Under the pieces are notes generated by a model. It did no database searches, was not told where the DNA came from, and worked only from the letters and a program-made list of their open reading frames with translations. Positions 56,852-64,000 of a DNA stretch of 64,000 nucleotides are shown in pieces. A program made the translations under genes and the position numbers. Position 1 is the first letter of the stretch. Each line of letters opens with the position of its first letter. Origin of the DNA: Pseudomonas sp. PDM16 (lineage in GTDB: Bacteria; Pseudomonadota; Gammaproteobacteria; Pseudomonadales; Pseudomonadaceae); contig NZ_JACVAM010000002.1 of the NCBI RefSeq assembly GCF_014851865.1, positions 310,001 through 374,000 of the forward strand, given 5' to 3'.

Positions 56852-57910
56852 ATGAGCGCACCGGTCTTCACCCTCGGTCAGCTTGCCGAGCGTCTCGGCG
56901 CCACCTTGCGTGGTGCCGCAGACAAACCGATACGTGGCCTGGCGACCCTGCAGGACGCCGGCCCGGATCAACTGAGCTTCCTGTCCAACGCGCAGTACCG
57001 CAAGTTCCTGGCCGACACCAAGGCCGGCGTCGTGCTGCTGACCGCTGCCGATGCAGAGGGGTATGCCGGCGATGTGCTGCTGGTGGCCAACCCCTATCTG
57101 GCCTTTGCCCAGCTCTCTCACCTGTTCGACACCAAACCTGCCGCCCCCGCTGGTGTGCATCCGACCGCCGTTGTGGCGGCCGACGCCCAGGTCGACCCGA
57201 GCGCCAGTATCGCCGCCTATGCGGTGATCGAGAGCGGCGCACGGATCGGCAATGGCGTGACTATCGGTGCTCATTGCGTGGTGGGTGCGCGTAGTGAGAT
57301 CGGTGAAGGTGGCTGGCTGGCACCACGCGTGACCCTCTATCACGATGTGAAGATCGGCAAGCGCGTGGTTATTCAGTCCGGCGCGGTGCTCGGCGGCGAG
57401 GGCTTCGGTTTCGCCAACGAGAAAGGTGTCTGGCAGAAGATCGCGCAGATCGGCGGCGTGGTGCTGGGTGACGATGTCGAGGTTGGTGCTAACACCACGA
57501 TCGATCGCGGCGCCCTGGCCGATACGGTGATCGGCAACGGCGTGAAGCTGGACAATCAGATCATGATCGCGCACAACGTGCAGATCGGCGATCACACCGC
57601 CATGGCTGGCTGTGCCGGCATTTCCGGCAGCACCAAGATCGGCAAGCACTGCATGATCGCTGGTGGCGTAGGCATGGTTGGGCACATCGAGGTGTGCGAC
57701 AACGTGTTCGTCACTGGCATGACCATGGTTACTCGCTCGATTACCGAGCCGGGCGCCTATTCTTCTGGTACCGCGATGCAGACTGCGTCCGATTGGAAGA
57801 AGAGTGCGGCTCGTATCCGTCAACTGGACGACATGGCGAAGCGCCTGCGCGAGCTGGAAAAGCGCCTAGCCGCCGTGACCCCGGACGATCAGGCCTCATC
57901 AGATGCCTGA
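56852..57910 (+). CDS. lpxD: UDP-3-O-acylglucosamine N-acyltransferase LpxD
   Basis: Third acylation step in lipid A synthesis. The 352-residue protein has an N-terminal uridine-binding domain ([15 protein letters not shown]) and a left-handed beta-helix with many hexapeptides ([39 protein letters not shown]). The catalytic histidine lies in the MIAHNVQIG segment. It is in the operon skp-lpxD-fabZ-lpxA-lpxB. Confidence 0.96.
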   Translation: MSAPVFTLGQLAERLGATLRGAADKPIRGLATLQDAGPDQLSFLSNAQYRKFLADTKAGVVLLTAADAEGYAGDVLLVANPYLAFAQLSHLFDTKPAAPAGVHPTAVVAADAQVDPSASIAAYAVIESGARIGNGVTIGAHCVVGARSEIGEGGWLAPRVTLYHDVKIGKRVVIQSGAVLGGEGFGFANEKGVWQKIAQIGGVVLGDDVEVGANTTIDRGALADTVIGNGVKLDNQIMIAHNVQIGDHTAMAGCAGISGSTKIGKHCMIAGGVGMVGHIEVCDNVFVTGMTMVTRSITEPGAYSSGTAMQTASDWKKSAARIRQLDDMAKRLRELEKRLAAVTPDDQASSDA

Positions 57911-57955
57911 TCGTGCCTGAGGCACGCCCCCATTTTTAGTAAAGGCTTTCTGCAA

Positions 57956-58396
57956 ATGATGGACATCAACGAGATTCGCGAATATCTGCCGCACCGCTAT
58001 CCCTTCCTGCTGGTGGATCGGGTTGCCGAGCTGGATATCGAAGGCAAGACCATTCGCGCCTACAAGAATGTCAGCATCAACGAGCCTTTCTTCAACGGCC
58101 ACTTCCCCGAGCACCCGATCATGCCGGGCGTGCTGATCATCGAAGCCATGGCCCAGGCCGCAGGTATCCTCGGCTTCAAGATGCTCGATGTGAAGCCGGC
58201 CGATGGCACCCTCTATTACTTCGTGGGCTCCGACAAGCTACGCTTCCGCCAACCGGTGTTGCCGGGTGACCAATTGGTGCTCGAGGCCAGGTTCCTCAGC
58301 GTCAAGCGCAGTATCTGGAAGTTCGAGTGCCGTGCAAGTGTCGATGGCAAGGAAGTCTGTTCGGCCGAAATCATCTGTGCGGAACGCAAGCTATGA
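57956..58396 (+). CDS. fabZ: 3-hydroxyacyl-ACP dehydratase FabZ
   Basis: Dehydrates 3-hydroxyacyl-ACPs in fatty acid elongation, competing with LpxA/LpxD for 3-hydroxyacyl-ACP. The 146-residue hot-dog protein contains [16 protein letters not shown] and [21 protein letters not shown] with the catalytic His and Glu. A short hairpin lies in the 45-base gap after lpxD. Stop overlaps the lpxA start (ATGA). Confidence 0.97.
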   Translation: MMDINEIREYLPHRYPFLLVDRVAELDIEGKTIRAYKNVSINEPFFNGHFPEHPIMPGVLIIEAMAQAAGILGFKMLDVKPADGTLYYFVGSDKLRFRQPVLPGDQLVLEARFLSVKRSIWKFECRASVDGKEVCSAEIICAERKL

Positions 58397-59169
58397 GTTT
58401 GATCGACCCTCGCGCCATCATCGATCCGTCGGCTAAGCTGGCGGATGACGTTCAGGTCGGCCCCTGGTCGATCATTGGACCCGATGTGGAAATTGGCGAG
58501 GGTACGGTGGTCGGCCCGCATGTGATCCTCAAGGGCCCGACCGTCATCGGCAAGCACAACAAGATCTACCAGTTCTCTTCGGTCGGTGAAGACACCCCGG
58601 ACCTGAAGTACAACGGCGAGCCTACCCGGCTGGTGATCGGCGATCACAATGTGATTCGCGAAGGCGTGACCATTCACCGTGGCACCGTGCAGGACAGGTC
58701 CGAGACCACCATCGGAGACCACAACCTGTTGATGGCCTATGTCCACGTTGGCCACGACAGCGTGATCGGCAACCACTGCATCCTGGTCAATAACACCGCG
58801 CTGGCTGGCCATGTGCATATGGACGACTGGGCAATTCTCTCCGGCTTCACCCTGGTCCATCAATTTTGCCGTATTGGCGCCCACAGCTTCTCCGGCATGG
58901 GTACCGCCATCGGCAAGGACGTGCCTGCCTATGTCACCGTGTTCGGCAACCCGGCCGAGGCGCGCAGCATGAACTTTGAAGGCATGCGCCGCCGTGGCTT
59001 CAGTGCCGAAGCCATCGCCGCTCTGCGTCGTGGCTACAAGGTGGTCTATCGCCAAGGACTGACCGTTGAGCAGGCGCTGGCCGAGCTGGCAGAGTCCGCC
59101 GAGCAGTTCCCGGAAGTGGCGGTGTTCCGCGACTCCGTCCAGGCTTCGACCCGCGGCATCACTCGCTGA
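58393..59169 (+). CDS. lpxA: UDP-N-acetylglucosamine acyltransferase LpxA
   Basis: First step of lipid A synthesis. The 258-residue protein is a beta-helix of hexapeptide repeats ([33 protein letters not shown]) with the catalytic histidine in [11 protein letters not shown] and a C-terminal helical part. The ATG at 58393 overlaps the fabZ stop; an upstream in-frame ATG at 58327 would be inside fabZ. Confidence 0.97.
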   Translation: MSLIDPRAIIDPSAKLADDVQVGPWSIIGPDVEIGEGTVVGPHVILKGPTVIGKHNKIYQFSSVGEDTPDLKYNGEPTRLVIGDHNVIREGVTIHRGTVQDRSETTIGDHNLLMAYVHVGHDSVIGNHCILVNNTALAGHVHMDDWAILSGFTLVHQFCRIGAHSFSGMGTAIGKDVPAYVTVFGNPAEARSMNFEGMRRRGFSAEAIAALRRGYKVVYRQGLTVEQALAELAESAEQFPEVAVFRDSVQASTRGITR

Positions 59170-59170
59170 C

Positions 59171-60304
59171 ATGAGTCGCCCCCTTCTCGTTGCGCTGGTG
59201 GCTGGTGAGGCTTCCGGCGATATCCTCGGCGCCGGTTTGATGCAGGCGCTCAAGCAGCAACACCCCCAGATCGAGTTCATCGGCGTCGGCGGTCCGCGCA
59301 TGGAGGCCGAGGGGCTGGTTTCCGCCTTCCCCATGGAACGTCTGGCTGTGATGGGCCTGGTCGAGGTGCTTGGCCGTCTGCGCGAGCTGCTGGGCCGCCG
59401 CAAGCGCCTGATCAAGGACCTGATCGCGGCCAAGCCGGACGTGTTCATCGGTATTGATGCCCCGGACTTCAACCTGACCCTCGAGCTCAAGCTGCGCCAG
59501 GCCGGGATCAAGACCGTGCACTACGTCAGCCCGTCTGTCTGGGCCTGGCGACAGAAGCGCGTGCTGAAGATTCGCGAAGCCTGTGACCTGATGCTGACCC
59601 TGTTCCCCTTCGAGGCGCGCTTCTACTTGGATCACCAGGTGCCGGTGCGTTTCGTCGGCCATCCGCTGGCCAATACCATTCCGCTGCAGGCTGACCGCGA
59701 GGGAGCTCGTGAGACGCTGGGTTTGAGCGATGACGAGACCGTGGTTGCGTTGCTACCGGGCAGTCGTGGCGGTGAAGTAGGGCGCCTAGGCGAGCTGTTC
59801 CTCGATGCCGCTGAGCGCCTGCGCGCGTTGCGTCCGGGTGTGCGTTTCGTGCTGCCTTGTGCCAATGCCGAGCGCCGCGCCCAGCTGGAAGCGATGCTCG
59901 CCGGCCGCAACCTACCGCTGCTGTTGCTCGATGGCCGTTCCCACGAAGCCCTGGCCGCCTGTGACGCCGTGCTGATCGCCTCCGGTACCGCCACCCTGGA
60001 AGCCCTGCTGCACAAGCGGCCGATGGTAGTGGCCTACAAGGTGGCGCCGCTGACCTATCGCATCCTCAAGCGCCTGGTGAAGAGCCCCTACATCTCGCTG
60101 CCCAACCTGCTGGCCGAGCGCATGCTGGTGCCGGAGCTGATCCAGGATGCCGCAACGCCAGACGCACTGGCCCAGACCCTGGCTCCACTGCTGGACGACG
60201 GCGCGGTGCAGACTCTGGGCTTCGATGTGATTCACCGTGCACTGCGCCAGGACGCCTCGCAACAGGCTGCCGACGCCGTGCTCAAGCTGGTGGGGCGTAC
60301 CTGA
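59171..60304 (+). CDS. lpxB: Lipid-A-disaccharide synthase LpxB
   Basis: Joins UDP-2,3-diacylglucosamine and lipid X at the inner membrane. The 377-residue protein starts [23 protein letters not shown], the LpxB signature, with [21 protein letters not shown] and [13 protein letters not shown] 1 base after lpxA's stop; its stop shares a base with the rnhB start (TGATG). Confidence 0.97.
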   Translation: MSRPLLVALVAGEASGDILGAGLMQALKQQHPQIEFIGVGGPRMEAEGLVSAFPMERLAVMGLVEVLGRLRELLGRRKRLIKDLIAAKPDVFIGIDAPDFNLTLELKLRQAGIKTVHYVSPSVWAWRQKRVLKIREACDLMLTLFPFEARFYLDHQVPVRFVGHPLANTIPLQADREGARETLGLSDDETVVALLPGSRGGEVGRLGELFLDAAERLRALRPGVRFVLPCANAERRAQLEAMLAGRNLPLLLLDGRSHEALAACDAVLIASGTATLEALLHKRPMVVAYKVAPLTYRILKRLVKSPYISLPNLLAERMLVPELIQDAATPDALAQTLAPLLDDGAVQTLGFDVIHRALRQDASQQAADAVLKLVGRT

Positions 60305-60906
60305 TGCAGCTCGGTCTGGATTTCGCTCTGGTCGAGGAGTTGGTGGCTGGTGTCGACGAAGTCGGTCGCGGCCCGCTCTGTGGTCCGGTGGTCACCGCTG
60401 CGGTTATCCTCGATCCGGCCCGGCCCATCGCCGGGCTGAACGACTCGAAGAAGCTCAGCGAAGCGCGCCGCGAGAAACTCTTCGACGAGATCCGCGAAAA
60501 GGCCCTGGCCTGGTGCATCGCCCGCGCCGAGGTGGAGGAGATCGACCAGCTCAACATCCTGCATGCCACCATGCTGGCCATGCAGCGCGCAGTGGAGGGC
60601 TTGAGCGTTACCCCGAAGCTGGCGCTGATCGATGGCAACCGCTGCCCGAAACTGGCGGTGCCCAGCGCGCCGGTGGTGGGTGGTGATGCCCAGGTGCCGG
60701 CCATCGCGGCGGCATCGATCCTGGCCAAGGTCAGTCGTGATCGCGAGATGGCCGCGCTGGATGCGCTCTATCCGGGCTACGGCATCGCCGGGCACAAGGG
60801 CTATCCGACCCCCGTCCATCTGGAAGCCCTCAAGCGCCTGGGTGCCACGCCGATTCATCGGCGCTCGTTTGCCCCGGTGCGCAATGTGCTGGAAGGGATC
60901 GAATAA
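60304..60906 (+). CDS. rnhB: Ribonuclease HII
   Basis: Removes RNA from RNA-DNA hybrids and single ribonucleotides from DNA. The 200-residue protein has [14 protein letters not shown] (Asp18, Glu19), [10 protein letters not shown] and [15 protein letters not shown] with the further acidic residues of the type 2 active site. It is translationally linked to lpxB and precedes dnaE. Confidence 0.96.
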   Translation: MQLGLDFALVEELVAGVDEVGRGPLCGPVVTAAVILDPARPIAGLNDSKKLSEARREKLFDEIREKALAWCIARAEVEEIDQLNILHATMLAMQRAVEGLSVTPKLALIDGNRCPKLAVPSAPVVGGDAQVPAIAAASILAKVSRDREMAALDALYPGYGIAGHKGYPTPVHLEALKRLGATPIHRRSFAPVRNVLEGIE

Positions 60907-60945
60907 GCGCCGCACGGCTGGTTCGCAAGCTGTTGTTTAAGTCGA

Positions 60946-60965
60946 GGCCCGGTACAATCCGGGCC
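60946..60965 (+). promoter_or_regulatory. Inverted repeat around a -10-like element before dnaE
   Basis: GGCCCGG and CCGGGCC flank TACAAT, a good -10 hexamer, with CTGTTG 17 bp upstream as a weak -35. It could be the dnaE promoter with an overlapping operator, or a small rnhB terminator hairpin; the trailing TTAT is too short to decide. Confidence 0.45.
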
Positions 60966-60996
60966 TTATCGTTTCTGTGTCACCAACGGGATTGTC

Positions 60997-64000
<3,004 letters not shown>

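Noticed and set aside
54579..56861. A 760-codon reverse-strand open frame opposite bamA and skp.
   Set aside because: It is a shadow of strongly biased GC-rich codons in bamA; the amino acid composition is aberrant and no family motif is seen.

Overview
The window is GC-rich chromosomal DNA from a Pseudomonas species. The long-form glyceraldehyde-3-phosphate dehydrogenase, soluble transhydrogenase, NdvB-type glucosyltransferase, split succinylase-pathway dap genes and the rpsB-to-dnaE order are all typical of the genus. It looks like core chromosome. There are no rRNA or tRNA genes, CRISPR arrays, insertion sequences, integrases or prophage genes. Gene order matches, from memory, several separate P. 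aeruginosa blocks (about PA3002-PA2977, PA3673-PA3669, PA1159-PA1163, PA3668-PA3640) joined here. That points to a rearranged relative such as the P. mendocina/oleovorans or stutzeri groups; the species is not settled by reading alone.

Left part (1-17,000): the 5' end of mfd, divergent from a gapB-type GAPDH; then apbE and sth. Convergent to these is a three-gene operon (PilZ protein, small periplasmic protein, glycerophosphodiester phosphodiesterase). Next come the lolC-lolD-lolE lipoprotein-release operon, a DUF2062 membrane protein, and a long run comEC, exbB/tolQ-like, exbD/tolR-like, lpxK, Trm112-like protein, kdsB, low-molecular-weight phosphatase and murB. Many of these genes overlap at stop/start codons.

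Middle (17,000-31,050): plsB, convergent to murB, is divergent from a Gld-type ABC system (ATPase, permease, GldG-like protein, DUF4340 protein). Two genes of unknown function, one with an ankyrin-like tail and a membrane anchor, sit inside this ABC cluster. A small cold-shock protein with a long leader follows, then the reverse-strand operon dapE-rlmA-hypothetical and the large ndvB gene.

Right-centre (31,300-42,700): tcdA, a DUF1456 protein, a solute-binding-like protein, a CREST-family membrane protein overlapping it tail to tail, an XRE-type regulator, the csdA-sufE sulfur-transfer pair, dapD, a conserved unknown, an ArsC/Spx-like protein, dapC, and a chemoreceptor behind a good sigma-28 promoter.

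Right end (42,700-64,000): the conserved growth and envelope cluster: glnD and map on the reverse strand, then rpsB-tsf-pyrH-frr-uppS-cdsA-dxr-rseP-bamA-skp-lpxD-fabZ-lpxA-lpxB-rnhB and the first 1,001 codons of dnaE. Together the window supplies lipid A (lpxA, lpxB, lpxD, lpxK, kdsB), peptidoglycan precursors (murB, uppS, dapC/D/E), phospholipid (plsB, cdsA) and outer-membrane assembly (bamA, skp, lol, rseP). I found no clear new biological system. The items most worth a second look are the two-gene insertion in the ABC cluster, the orphan and atypical apbE, and several regulatory or repeat elements.
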